From: Anseranas semipalmata
Taxonomy: Eukaryota > Chordata > Aves > Anseriformes > Anseranatidae
DNA length: 64,000 nt
NCBI GenBank assembly: GCA_013399115.1
Contig: VXAA01001241.1
Span: 952,560-1,016,559 of the forward strand
Reading direction: 5' to 3'
The notes under the pieces are model-generated. The model was given only the letters and a program-made list of their open reading frames with translations, had not been told where the DNA came from and searched no databases. Shown piece after piece: positions 1-15,537 of the stretch (its first letter is position 1; each line of letters opens with the position of its first letter). Both the position numbers and the translations under genes were made by a program.

Positions 1-3000
1 AACTCCATGTACATTAACTGAATTTTGGAACTGCTTCCCAATGTGAGGTAAATGTGTGGAACTAGTGTGCATTGGCTTATGTTCCTTGGTTGTTGTTCTT
101 GCCTGTAATCTGAATTGAAATCCAAAATCTTTAAGCTGATTTGGGTGGAAATGGGAGAAGAGGTTTACAAGGGTTTATGACCTCTACTTTTAAGAATTTG
201 TGTACGAGTAGCTTTATGATCCAAACTCCATTGACTTTTGTGTTCTGTTATGAAATTTTCTCTGAGCTACTGAATATCTGTATATATCTGACATCCAGAT
301 ATATCTGACTGGTAAGAAATAAAGGCCAGCAGACCACAAATCAAGGGGAAGGGTGAGTGGCTGTTTTTCTATATAGCTAGGGGCTAGCATACAACATCCT
401 GAAGTTCTATACAAAGATTAGGTAGATTAGGGAAATTGTAATGGACTGTTCAATACTTTTCAGCCATTTTCAGACATCTGTGCATCATAGATGATATCCA
501 CAAAGAATATGTTCCAAGGTCAGGGCCTTTCTTGAGAGTGTTTTCATTTTGGCACTTATGTTTCAGTATCTTGTCTTGGGGGTGAGATTCTGTCTGTGGA
601 TCTTTGGCTGTACCAGTGAGGTAACAGCATAATTCATCGAGCATTAATTCATTTAATTCAGAATCTTTGCACTTTCTTCCTATATCATTCCATCATGAAA
701 AACAAACAAACAAAAACCAACAACTACAAAAAAACAGCAATTTAGTTGAGGAAAACAAACAAAAGTATAAATCATTAAATAAAAATGGCTCCAGGCAACC
801 ACAACTCCAAAACGATCGTCAAGATTTTCTGTAATTACAAGTTATTATTGTCTGATTATCATATGATGGAGGTATGCCCGTATCTCTTAGAAGAAATCCA
901 TTTGGAAGTAACTGGTAGTACAAAATATTTTTTTGAAATTCAAAATGAACTTTAATTTCTATTGCACTGTGCTCAGCTGTATTTGTTCTAGGTTTCATTA
1001 TGATGTTCTCATCTGAGAGGCTATGATCAAGCAGAGTTCTTCTTTCCTTTACTAGACCTCGCATGTATTGGATATACATTTCATAACCTTTCTGTTAAAT
1101 TGAATAATGAGAAATATCAACTGTGTTTCCTACTGAGCTGGATTCCTCCTCAGATAACCTCTTTTCTGTCTTAAGTTAGTGGAAGCAATTCCAACCCTCT
1201 TCCATAACTGGAGTTAATGAAATCCACCAGTATAATCTGCAGAATTACTTTCCCATATTCGTGCAGTGTCTTGGCACTTTTCAATGGGTAATACAGCAGA
1301 AGATTGCTGTATCAAAATCCAGCCAAACTGCTACCAAGAGAAATAATTCTAGGAAAAAGAAAGGCAAGCTGTTACACACTGGAGTTGGTGAAAAGAAGCC
1401 TGGTTCTGATAGAAGGAAGCAGAGTGGTTTTGTGTTAATGAAAATAGTCTGAAGTTGACACCAGACAATATTCTGAAATAGAAATTTGAAATCCTTGTTT
1501 CTGCAAGTTAGGGACATGAGCTGTATAGCAGTGAACAGCTTCACTTGACAGTTCATCACTGATCAGTGCTGATATGTCAAGCCAAGCAAAATCCTTTGTG
1601 GGAACAAGTCAATAATCAGCAAATTAGGTACATGATTAACCTGAGACAACAAGATGCAGTTCCTGTCTGTGGGCCCTGCTGAGATTTAACCTTCTCTGTA
1701 TTACTGTTTAGCAAATATTCCAAATGCCTAGTTTAGTCAGTCAAACTGATGTAGCTGTAAACTTCTCTCAAAGCAGCGTTGTGTGCCATGTGCATAGGCA
1801 ATGGAGCTCCAGAGGGGAGGTAAAAATGCACTTTTGAGTGGCAAGCAGACTAGAAACAGAAGTGCATTGCTTTCAAGCAAAATTCTTCCAGTCTGTGTAG
1901 TACTACGTAGAAATAGAAAAATGTGCAGTGCAGGCTTGAATGATCAATAGGATCATGGAAGACAGTCATATTAATAAAATGGATAATGTATACAAAATGA
2001 ACTGTAAATGTCAAATAAAGCATGAAGTCACCCTGCAGAGATTACAGCAATTATGATGTTACTGCACATTGTTAGAATATTCCAAATGATGCATGAAATA
2101 AAATAACCATATAGAAACATCCCTGTAATGCCTGGAGAAGGCAATGCATGGGGTTGTTTTGCTTTAATTTCCAGCAGAGTGTTTTCTATTTATATAAACT
2201 TTTCATATCAAAATGAAAACCATTTTCATTTAGAACTGTCTTTACTTGAAACAATTTGAATAGCTGGGGAGCTTCAGTGTTACCTTGCTTTCTAGCCACT
2301 GCTGAAACACATTTCAATGCTCTGTTCACTTTAAAGCAGTGTGATGGTGACTGTGCTGTTGTAATGAATGCTGTGCTTCATTGTACCGGTTGTGTTGTGT
2401 CACACTCAATGTGCACGTTTAAATGTTAAAACAAATTGGTTGGCTGTCACAGTGGGTATCAGATGTTTCATGGGTGTATTTTAATGAATAATTACCAACT
2501 AGATTTTATGAAGAACTAATTTTAAAGCACTTTACAAACAAGTTTCCTTGACATATGTTTTATTGCTGGCTTCTTAGCTCTTACAGAGCTTTGGCATAAA
2601 CATGAATGCTAGCCACAATGCCAAACATGCTTGCTTTTTTTTCCATTTCCATTTTCTTTTTTTTTTTTTTTTCATTTGAAGATACATCTATTATTAAGAC
2701 AAGAGCTCTAAGAAATCTTTCTTTTCAGTTCCTAATTTCAAAGACAGTTAGAGATTTTGTGGCAGCATGCAGGTAGTTTCAAATCTAAGAAAAAAATCAA
2801 GATTGTGTAGACTATGTTCCCACTTTTGCCCCCTGCAAGCTCTGTTTCCTTCACTGTGCTTTCACAACTAATTCACTTCCTGTATGCAGCTGTTGTCAGT
2901 AGGTCTGTACTATATGGATGTCATTTTGCAGTGTAGTTACTAACATATATGTAAAGTTCCCAGGCTGTTTTTCTGACTCCCCATGGTTACTGGAAAAAGA

Positions 3001-4734
3001 AAGTCCTTATTAGCTTGTGAATAAAATGCAACAGAGGAAGATAGGAATCACTGAAGGGAGAAATTATAAAAACAAATTGCCCAGAAAGAACTTAGCATGA
3101 GATTTAAGTTTGTAAATAAAAGTATGCAGTAGGGTTTTGCTATGCGGTGTAGTAAAATAAATAAAGTAATGGAAAATGTGAATTTGGAATTTGTTTGGAG
3201 AAGTAGGCTGGGAAGTCACTTCTTTATATGAAACTTTAATCATAGTAAGTACTCCCACCTGCAAAACTGAACCCTGAAGATGCAGTCATTTGTGATTTCT
3301 AGGGCATCTTGTTTCTGGGCAGGTTTTTGTCATTTTTGTGTGACTTTCTCTATGAAGCCACAAAATATAAAGGATCATAAAAAAAAAAAGTCTGCGATAA
3401 TTCCAAATTACTTTAGAGATTTAGTTTGCTGACTAGATCCATTCCCTAGTACGTGTGATTTAGTTTTCCTTAGCAGTTGTCTTTGTTAGATTAAAAAAAC
3501 TACACAGTGGCTTCTTAAAGATCATGAAAGTACTTACATTCATTTCCTAGATGAGTCTTCTAATCTATGCATATTTGTCAATGGGTAGCTTTAAAGCAAG
3601 AATGATATTTTCAGCACAGCATTATATAACAGTAATTAATCATGCAAGTGGGGTAAATCAGAAAATCAACAGGGCAGCAGGAAGCGAAATGATGATCCAG
3701 CCAACCATGTGAAGAAATCTTATCTGGTTATGAATTCCCAGTGCCTGCTTAGTAACCTGGCGGTCAGGGATTTTAGATTTTGGGGTGCGTATACTCAGCA
3801 CTTGCTGACACGTGAAAGTTTTGTACACCCAGGGAACCACCACGTTATCTTTCTTCTTTTTTCCTCAGTCCTGAGGAGTCCAAAGTGGGGTAAGCATTTA
3901 TCGTTATGTTCTATATCAGTCTGCGCTGGTACTTCACAAGTCGTAAACTCACTGATGTTTAGTCATTACACTTCTGCCTGAGCATGAAATAGTTCTTCGT
4001 GGTTTAATTAAAGAGGGGTAATACCAGTCTCCATAGTGTGTAGTTAAAATTGTGGCCTTATGGGGAGGCTTGCCAAGGGACCTGCTCTCACTAGGTCACA
4101 CCTGTCGTTGTGGAAGGAGATTCTGCAGCTAAAACTACTTCAGGCAGTTTCAGCCTGAGTACTTACTATTCCCCTTCGATCTTGCCAACTGCTGAGCCTT
4201 CTCTACTATATGAGGTAGAATCAGCATCAAACAGAGGGGAGGCAGAGGAACCTGCCAGCACAAGCAGAGATGAACAGCATGTTGCCAGTGAGAAATGTCA
4301 GCTTTTATTGCTACTTCCTTAGCTGACCCTTTGTGAACGATTGTTCTGAAGAGCAAGATTTCTTTTTCCCAAGATGTTGCCCAAGTAATAACATTTCCCA
4401 AGGAGGTGATGAGTCTGTCCTTAACCTCTGGCTGTTAGACAGTAGGTTTTAGTAATATTTCCAAATGTCATTGATTTAAGAGAGAGATACATGTGTGTTT
4501 GGCACCTCTGATGCTCCTGAGAGTTACTGACAAGCCAGAATTCTCTAAGTCTCTGGTGTGCATTGGCTTAAATGCACTAATTTACCTGAATTACTTTCTT
4601 TTGTGAAAATCCTGTGTGAAAAAGGGCTTAATGATTGGCAATTAGGTTAGATATTAACAGTTTTGGTGAAACTTTTTGTTTCACTTCTCTTACTCTTTCC
4701 CATGATTAAAGGCATTGGAAAGAGTGAATAATGC

Positions 4735-4935
4735 ACTTACTATGACAGTAGCCTTCAGCATTAGTAGACATGGGCTCTAATTCCTGTGCTGTCATGGATT
4801 TCCTTTGTGGCTGCATACTGCTGTCATATTTCCACATATTTAAAAGGAAGGCAGTAGTACCTCCATACTTTTCCCGTTGTTGTAAAGCTAAGTGTATCTA
4901 CGGCTCATATTATAACAGCTACAAAATTTCAAGTA
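4735..4935 (+). repeat. MIR-like SINE fragment
   Basis: The text runs in the order of a MIR core SINE. There is an 'agacatgggctctaattcc' stretch, then a degraded 'tgtgacc/ttggc' block, then a 'tttccacatatttaaaagga' stretch like 'tttccccatctgtaaaatgg', then 'agtagtacctcc' and 'ttgttgtaaag', like 'aatagtacctacc' and 'ttgttgtgag'. Identity is low, as expected for an ancient amniote SINE. This is a pattern match by eye, so boundaries are approximate. Confidence 0.45.
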
Positions 4936-5496
4936 GAAAGGTCAGCTTTTATACCCCAGATTGAAATAGATGTGTAGTAGGTCACTAGCACATTAAATCA
5001 GTCCATCTGTCTGTCTCTGCTAGCAGAAGGGAGAGTCTTCATTATTTTATTGCATATGGTGTATTATTTGCTAGGACTCACTGTTAAGGAGTGGAATTCA
5101 CTGTACAAGACAGCCCTCATGGATGTTTGGTCTCTTTAGGATGCAAGATTACAGCTTTCTTTTTAAACTGAAATCGGGTGAAGGTGTATGGTTTCTTGGA
5201 GCTGTCACAAGCACGGGCTGTATGTGCTAGAGATAAGAGGGAAAGGCAGTGAAACTACTGGCCGGCAAGCACATACTGTTACTGTATTTTATTGAACACA
5301 TACATCTTTCTTTAGACATGTCTATATCTACTCTTTGATAGATAAATGTGTCTAAAGCAAGATGTATTTTCACAGGGGACTTGTTATACAGCTATCAAAA
5401 GATTAGATATATTGTTTTTGTTGTTTCTTAAGGACTTCCCTTAGATAGGGGCTATGAGAGCTACTAAGCTGAGCATAGCATCAGCTTGAGAGCTCC

Positions 5497-5910
5497 ATAA
5501 TCACAGACATTAAAGATAGAAGGACATCTAGTCCAGCTGCTTTGCTGTGCAGAGTTATTCCCTATTGTAGATTAACCAATATTTCTTCCAGTCCTGTTTA
5601 ATTGTGTGATGCAGTGGCATCTCCACTGGGAGGCTATTAATGAGCTTAATAGATGGGAAGCTTATCTGACATTCATCTTAAATTTCTTTCTTTTTTTAGT
5701 TTCATGCCATTAATGGTCCCATCCCTCTTATACTCTAAATAATCACTTGCTCTGTTTGATCCCTTTTCCAAAGATTAATGTAATGTTCTACCTTACTTGG
5801 AAAGCATCCAAACAGAAATTCTGTTTTCCTTAATAGAAGTTCAATTCCTTCAGCCACCTGATTTGTGTTAATTCCTTTCCATGCTCCCTCTGGTTTTTGT
5901 ATCCTACTTA
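5497..5910 (-). repeat. Decayed CR1-like LINE fragment, reverse orientation
   Basis: The + strand reads as the reverse complement of an old CR1 3' region. It starts near 'aatcacagacattaaagat', continues with 'gaaggacatctagtccagc', then 'ttattccctattgtagatt', 'tctccactgggaggctatt', a degraded 'aagtttttcctaacatcc' block and 'gttcaattccttcagcc'. The order of blocks is that of CR1, but each is diverged. There is no intact reading frame. Family placement (an old CR1 rather than a bird-specific one) is inference. Confidence 0.6.
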
Positions 5911-6464
5911 CCTTCTGATTGTTCTACATAAAAATTCAGGTAAGCAAACTGCTCTGTGATGTGCCATTTCTACAGTGTATTTTTATTGGGTACTAAGTTA
6001 CTGTTCATTAGACAAACACACTTCTTGTTTGTGCTGTTCCTGTTTGTTTTCATGTTCTGGGGGTGTCCATTCATTTATATGTCTGGTGGTACATATGAGA
6101 CATTTGTACCTCTTGCAGCAATAATTTATTGCAGGTGATTGCTTAGGAAAGGGTATCTCATAAGTTGAAGGTTTCCAGCTTTGAAAGCTGTGTAGGAACG
6201 TAAAATTTTGTGATGGGTCATAGCATTGATTTCATCTGATTTCTCAAAACTCAGCCTGTCAAGAAATACTGCTTGTACATTTTTTGATCACCTATGCAGA
6301 GAAAAGACGCATGATTCTGTGTCACTGTTTAAGAAAGGATAAGTCACAGAATATGTGTGTTCAGTGGGAATCCAGTAAATAGTAGTTTCACGTTGTTGTA
6401 TCTTCCAGAAATACTGTTTATGATATGTTTTTAATACAAAACATGGTGTCAGATTTTGAGCTGA

Positions 6465-9557
<3,093 letters not shown>

Positions 9558-9659
9558 ATTCAGTGCAAGACTGTCCACGTAATTGTCACGGGAATGGCGA
9601 GTGTGTATCTGGTGTCTGCCACTGTTTTCCAGGATTTCATGGAGCAGATTGTGCTAAAG
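9558..9659 (+). CDS. TENM2: TENM2 exon: EGF-like repeat 1
   Basis: This 102-nt exon, phase 1 at both ends, encodes one EGF-like repeat of the extracellular array. The split codon G|AT gives D, followed by [18 protein letters not shown] and [15 protein letters not shown]. All six EGF cysteines are present (C-x3-C-x5-C-x4-C-x-C-x8-C). The acceptor is 'tgtatttcag' and the donor is 'AAAG|gtatcg'. The N-terminal DSVQ linker continues from the previous exon. A symmetrical phase-1 exon matching exactly one EGF repeat is typical of exon-shuffled EGF domains. Confidence 0.96.
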
Positions 9660-12600
9660 GTATCGTTCTCCCTATGCTTACAAATAACCACAGTGTGTGT
9701 TTGTGATGTATGGATCTACAGCACCTGCTGGTTAGCATGGGTCCAGGCAAGGTTCAAGTAGATCAATATGCATTTTTTTTTCTTAGTTCTCTTGGTTAAA
9801 TATGATCAGGTGGAAGTACTGGCACATTGCTTATGTGCTTGCATAACTACAGCTTTTTGTTGTCAAAAGCAGTAGGTGGAAACAGCAGAAAAGATTTATT
9901 TTCTGTAAAAGTGGACGAATTATCAATGCTTTCTGATAAGCTTTAATTGGTCTGTAACAAAAGACTGATTATCTTCATTAATAGAATGTAATGTATATTC
10001 TGACTTGGCTAAGCCACACTTCCAGTTCATAGTTGCTTTCTTGCATATACAATTGCTCTTGACCAAAGGAAGTTCACCTTTTTTTTAGGCAAGTAAGTGG
10101 GACTTGGCAAAGTCTTAAAATAAACCTTTTCTTGAGTCTTGATCGTAAATTTTAACCACTAAAAGTGGGAGAAGTATGCTTATCAAGGATTTAACAGAAC
10201 TTCAAAAGACATCTGTGGATTGGCAGTATGTGTTTGCTAAATTTTTCTGAGAATTGAAGATAGGTGTTGTAAAGGGGCGATTCACAAAGGAGGACCTCTT
10301 TAGCCTATACAGCTAGTAGCACACATGGTGTCTAAAATCAATGACTTGGTTGTATTCCCCGATGTTCCTAAGCACGGTCATAAGGTTTTACAATTTGCTT
10401 CCTTAGTTTCTGTGAGGTTTAGGCCCCTTATAAGTATCAGGTGTTTACAGTTGTTTCCCACAGGGATAGGGTTATTAGTGTTCAAAGGGTGTGGCATTTG
10501 AAAGCTGTTGAAATGCCGTGAAGGGCCTTAGAAAGGCGCTCATTTTTTCTTAGATCGTGATCCAGCCTGAGGACAGTTCGCTGTTGCCCCACCTCTTTCA
10601 TTGGTGTAGCAGCGTGTCACCCAGCATTCCTGCGCCTGTCTATGAAATGCTCCTTGACCAGCTGTTAAACCCATACTGGAGGGAGTCATTTCTATGCTGC
10701 CTCTGTATTTGGCTCCTAGAAGTGTCCCACTAGAAGAAAAATAAAGACCCCAAGGGCCTTGGGAAGTTAATGATGATATCTCAGTGCTAGCCCTACTCAA
10801 TTTAAAGAGTGCTTCAAATACAGAGTGCATGTTGTTTGATTACCTGAGAAATTAAGACACTTGGCAAATACACAGAGAAGGGATCTGTATATCACAAAGT
10901 AAACAGTGTGATAGTGTGTGCTATAAATACACACTGACAGCTATATGCACTTCTGTGGTGTTAACCTGTGAAAGTGTGCATGTAATGACTGTGTGCTTCA
11001 CTGCCACTCTTTACACATACGTGGCCATTAAATCAACTCATTTACATTGTGAGTTGTGGAGCAATCCTGCATTGTGTACCGAACCTCTGTGTAACACTGT
11101 ATTCTTTGTTTGTGCTAGAAAATAGTCTATTCAGGCTACATCAGATAAATATCTTTTAATAGGGTACTTGTCAAACTGTCAGGTTTCTACAGCCCCTCAG
11201 AAATGTCCTTCTGCTTCCTGCCTTGTCCTTCCTATGTTGTCTCTTTACCCTCGAAAGCAGGTTTTGTGGAAGCTTCTTTCACCTCTCTTACTGTTTCCTT
11301 GTCAAACATCATTGTATTTATAAAGAACAAAGAAGCTTGAAAAACTACATAAAATGATAAAATGGGTGTATTGGCAGAGTTCTTATGTATATATGCAAGC
11401 ACATGGCTGCACATCTAGATACTCTAAGACATACCCAGAAGTGTGGGGCTGAGTTAGTGTGTAAGGGCTGTATGCCTCAGCAATGTTATGGGCACTGTCA
11501 TACCTGTATGCGTGTCCATAGGTTTTTCAGCTTGCTTGAATGCTGATTACATGTGAGAGTAGTTTCAGGAGATGGCAATCAAAATTGGGATTGAAGGAAT
11601 GATAAAGCACAGTAAAATGAGATAGAAATTAAATATATTCTAGCATATTACATGTTTGAACACATTTACTATGTATTTACTGTAATGCTACATTTCTATT
11701 TAAGCTGTCACATGTATGGAAAGATAATGATTTTTCTTTCCATCTGATTTTTTTATTATTATTTCCCTAACAACACATCTTTCAATGTCTCAGTTCTCCA
11801 CCGTAAAATAATAGGAGACAAGACTCGAATAGGGAAATGTGAAGAAAATGTGAACAAACTTCTCACGTATCTGGTAGAACTTGATTCATGCAATAACGCA
11901 GCAGCCTAAGAACTTCACACTGGGTGAAATCAAAGTTTGAGAGATGCGAAGCATGATCCTTTATACTATTAAATCACTGGTTGCAAGGATGATTTTGAGG
12001 GTATCAGAGGCAATGAATCTTGAGGGGAATCATCTGCACGCTTTGTAGATAATGCACAGGTATTCCTTCTGTTACTTTACTTGATCCATGGAGTTCTGAA
12101 AGATTAAAATGAGGGAAATATATGAGAGAGAGCACAGATTGGATTTCAGATCCATTAGCTCCAGGAAAATACTATGAAAATGATTAGAAAGAGCTGAACT
12201 TTTGGCCCAACGCACAGGCTGAAATACACTTTCATGCCTTGATTGAAGTAGAGGAAATTTCACCCTGCCAAACACTCCCGCCAAATACTTGGGGCTTTAA
12301 TTCTCACCCTTATCTGTGGAAATAACTTATTCTCAGGTAGCCAGTCTCAACAGATTTACTTCATCCTTGCTCAGACAAGATTCCCTTTGAAATCATGTGG
12401 AGTTTAACCTAATTAAGAATTTCATCTAACACACAAGAAAGGTAATACATTTTAATCTCATGTGGTTAAAATATGGCATTTAAAGAAAAGGAAATTCTCA
12501 TAATCAAAAGATAACTTGGCAGGTAGAGATGTATCCTGATAAAGAAATTGTGCATGGTTAAAGCCAGGGGAAAATTTACTTTAAATTGAACTGCGCTGTG

Positions 12601-12961
12601 AGTAACCTCCTGTGCAGAAATAGCTATAGAAGTCATTGATAAGAAGAGATGCTATGACCAAGGACTGATTAAAGAATCAGACTTGCAGTTATGAGTGTTA
12701 GTTTGGTGCATTGTCACTTTTTTATATACATCTGTTTTTCTGTGACTTCCATGACATACCCATCCAAGTATATCAAGATGTCCTTCTTAGTGTTCCCAGT
12801 GTTAATGTCTGGTAATATTTTGGTCTTGTAATTGCCCAGTCTTGTGGTAAATCTGCAAGCAGGCATCCTTCATCGTGTCCTGCTTTTCATCGGTTGTAGA
12901 GTTCAGTGTTGCAATGAGTTGGGTTCCCAGAAGTGACTCAGAGTTGGCTGTTAATTTCATT

Positions 12962-13252
12962 TCATCTCATGATATTTTGGAGGGCATGTAACTCTTCCAT
13001 TCCTTTAACAAAGAGACTTCCAAAGACACTATCATGTACTGTTTTGCAAATGTGCTCAGAGCCGCTTTTGATTTTGTATTTTAAAATACTGGCATTTGCA
13101 TCATAAGCATATTTAGCTAAACTGAACAGGTGAAACAGTGTACCATCACACGGAATTTCTACATTGATACCATGAGCATAGCCTGTTAAGAGATGGTGTC
13201 TGATTTGTAAAAGAAGGAAAAAAATTGAGTTAAGTAACTCGTCAGCTGCCAT
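12962..13252 (-). pseudogene. Possible non-LTR reverse-transcriptase remnant
   Basis: A 96-codon open frame on the minus strand contains LLNSIFFLLLQI, then GINVEIPCDGTLFHLFSLAK, then VFGSLFVKGMEELHALQNI. The order and spacing resemble the reverse-transcriptase region of RTE/Jockey-like LINEs: a 'LFSIFF' motif, 'DG(K/S)LFNLRRL', then the FADD catalytic region and 'LQ'. The catalytic FADD motif is not preserved, so any element is long dead. The similarity is by memory and weak, and a chance open frame cannot be excluded. Confidence 0.3.
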
Positions 13253-13503
13253 GAAGTTGCCATTTAGCAGATGCTGTTAGTTAATTATGCAATGCAAAAA
13301 GAAACATGTTTAATATTTTAATCTAAATAGATTGAAGGCTTCTGGATTTTTGAAACCATGTTTGATCAGTTGACTCTTTAATCTTATTTTAATGACTCTA
13401 ATGATTCAGATTTATGTTATACTCAGTTTCTTTTCCTGTTCTCCTTGTGTGGGTTTTTCATTATTTTATTTTCATTCTGTTTGTTTTTGGCTTACTGGCA
13501 AAG

Positions 13504-13536
13504 GACGGCGCCACTTTAATAAGTATAAAAAGAAGG
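13504..13536 (+). other. TENM2: Candidate 33-nt in-frame microexon of TENM2 (11-residue basic insert)
   Basis: A strongly pyrimidine-rich stretch of about 75 nt without any AG ends in 'ctggcaaag', followed by 33 nt and a good donor 'AGAAGG|gtaggt'. Read in the phase set by the flanking exons (phase 1 on both sides), it codes without a stop for G-R-R-H-F-N-K-Y-K-K-K, which would sit between EGF1 (DCAK) and EGF2 (AACP). Length divisible by three, matching phase at both ends, open frame and both splice signals agree. The composition (GACGGCGCC) also stands out from the intron. The AAG acceptor is weaker than CAG. I do not recall such an insert in published teneurin-2, so it is a prediction. Confidence 0.5.
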
Positions 13537-14529
13537 GTAGGTTTTAAAAATTTCTTTTTATTTCTTTTGCGACATCTATTTAGTTTGAAATAGTTGCTAA
13601 GCTGTAAAGTGTAGTCTGTCTTTTTTTAAATTTATTTTGATGGATTTGCTGTTTCTGATGATTGCCCACACCATGATAAGAGTTCCTATCATTGCCGTTT
13701 CCTTTGTTATGAGTGTACTGTTAACCTATGTATAAAAATATTACAAATCTTCAATTATTAGGTAAGTAAAGTATAATTGCTAGAAAAAGCAATGCTTGCT
13801 TTCTCTCATTAGCTAGTGAAGAACTGTTTCTCATGCAAATTTCAGTTGTCTGGGACTCTTCTTGCTCTGAGGTTATTCCAAGCCTTACTGCTTGGGCAAT
13901 AAAATCTTTAAAAGTGCATAAAAAAGTGCATAAAGGTTTTTTTGCGCATTGTATACTTGAAACTATTCTTAGTGCCATGTCGAGAATGCATGTCCAGTGG
14001 CGTAAGAGGTTCTGGGAGTGATCACAGTGGGGAAAACATGAATTTTAGAGTGCATTTTTCTGAATAATTCCATACTCAGTCATTGCTGTAGAGCATGTGG
14101 CCAACATGAACGAATGCTGTTCAGCATACGCTGATAATGTATAGCAGTTAGTATTTCCTCTCTGTGTGATTAAAGAGGACAATATTTGCCTTTATCACTT
14201 GGCTAGAAATTATAGGAACTGAAAATAGAGCAAGCAGGCAGAAGATCACTGGGCTTTGAAGGGAGAGGTGAGAACTGGTACTGAACAGCCTTTCTCTTTT
14301 GCCTGTCCTGCACATGTTCCGTAGCCTGATGGAAAACGTGGGACCTGTGGTCAGGCAGCACTTTGGGTCTGCCAGGGCACAGTCAGACTGGGCAGGTGTG
14401 TGTGTGAATTATTTGAGTGAATCACTGCAAAGTTATGGAATAAAAGATCATAGACAAGAAAAGTAGGTTGGATTAAATGTGATGGTACCCAAAACAGTTT
14501 GGTTTGGCAGAGAAGAGACGGAGAGGAGC

Positions 14530-15480
14530 AATAATATAGGAAAAATGCCATAGTGCAATTTCAAAGAGATTATACGTAGAATATCATGAGCAGTGCTACT
14601 TGTGCAAACTAATCTGTTGAGGTTAGTGCTATACAAGCAACAGATAAAAGCGGCGTCTGCCTCCAAGAACTTACCATGTCCACGCAAGTTAAAAGAGAAG
14701 AATTGGGAACCAACTGACATACATGGAAATACAAGGAAACAAATGTGATAGGCGGTGTTTTAAACAAACTAGCATTGTAACTGTTGTTAGTTTTGGGGAA
14801 CATGGTGGTTAAGAGGCAGTTTTAAAGAGGGATAATGGGGCAAATAGATAATGTCATGTAGGTAATGCAGAGAAAACGGGGCCTCCAAAGGAGACAAAGC
14901 ATAGGAAAGAACTGTTTTGAAATTTGGCTTTCAAAACCAGTCGTAGCATTGTAGGTCACAAAGAGGTGGAAGTCAGAATTCTAGCAGCGAGCAGTTGGGG
15001 GTGAAACGTGTCTACAGATGAACTTGGAGCATGGCGTTCATGTCCCATGCGAGAAGAGGAAAGACCTGGAACAGGACTGGGAAAGAAGAGTCACAGGGCT
15101 GAAGGTTAGATCAACAGATTAACAATGTGGTTTGTGCAGCAGTGTAACACGTAGACACGAGTGGAGAAGGCTGAATTTATCCATGCTGGAGAAGAAGATT
15201 TTGGTTTGATATAGATTTTATTTGCTGAAATCTGAGGCAAGAATTCTGACAAACAGATACAGTGCAGGACAAATCGGTAAGACTTTGTCAGAATTTGGTT
15301 GTGAGGCGAGGGTACTGATAAATGAAAAAATAACATCCAGATTAAGAACCTGAGTGACAGGGAGAATGATGGTATTGTCCACTGTGATAGAGCAAGAATG
15401 CAGGGGAGGGCTGAGAAGTAGTTGGTTACAGAGAAAACAGAAATTAGAGAAATAACTTTATGGGCAAACATTTCATATGT
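14530..15480 (-). mobile_element. Ancient L2-like LINE, 3' part with reverse-transcriptase remnant
   Basis: On the minus strand, about 15395 to 15330 reads SITVDNTIILPVTQVLNLDV, close to the L2/CR1-group ORF2 block 'TVDNTTILPVTQVRNLGV'. After a frameshift near an A run (15325-15331), the frame continues as KSYRFVLHCICLSEFLPQIS (about 15290-15220), matching 'KSCRFHLR.ISRIRPFLS'. Farther downstream on the minus strand, near 14680-14600, the text resembles the L2 3' end ('gtaagctcttcggggcaggg ... tgtacagcacctagcac'). The copy is truncated at its 5' end and broken by frameshifts and stops. Exact borders are uncertain. Confidence 0.65.
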
Positions 15481-15516
15481 TCATAACCATAATGTGTCTC
15501 ATCACACTGTACCGGT

Positions 15517-15537
15517 AAAAAAAAAAAAAAAAAAAAA
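15517..15537 (+). repeat. Poly-A tract (21 A)
   Basis: An uninterrupted run of 21 A follows 'accggt'. It lies just beyond the L2-like remnant, on the side away from that element's 3' end, so it is not that element's own tail. Confidence 0.9.

Noticed and set aside
3869..3889. A 21-nt candidate microexon between a strong acceptor (ttttttcctcag) and a strong donor (GGG|gtaagc).
   Set aside because: The exon that follows starts in phase 0, and in that phase this segment reads TCC TGA, a stop. It would act only as a poison exon, and nothing else supports it.
4110..4322. A 70-codon + strand open frame with serine/threonine-rich sequence.
   Set aside because: It starts at GTG, has no splice context or recognised domain, and lies inside an AT-rich intron; it looks like chance.
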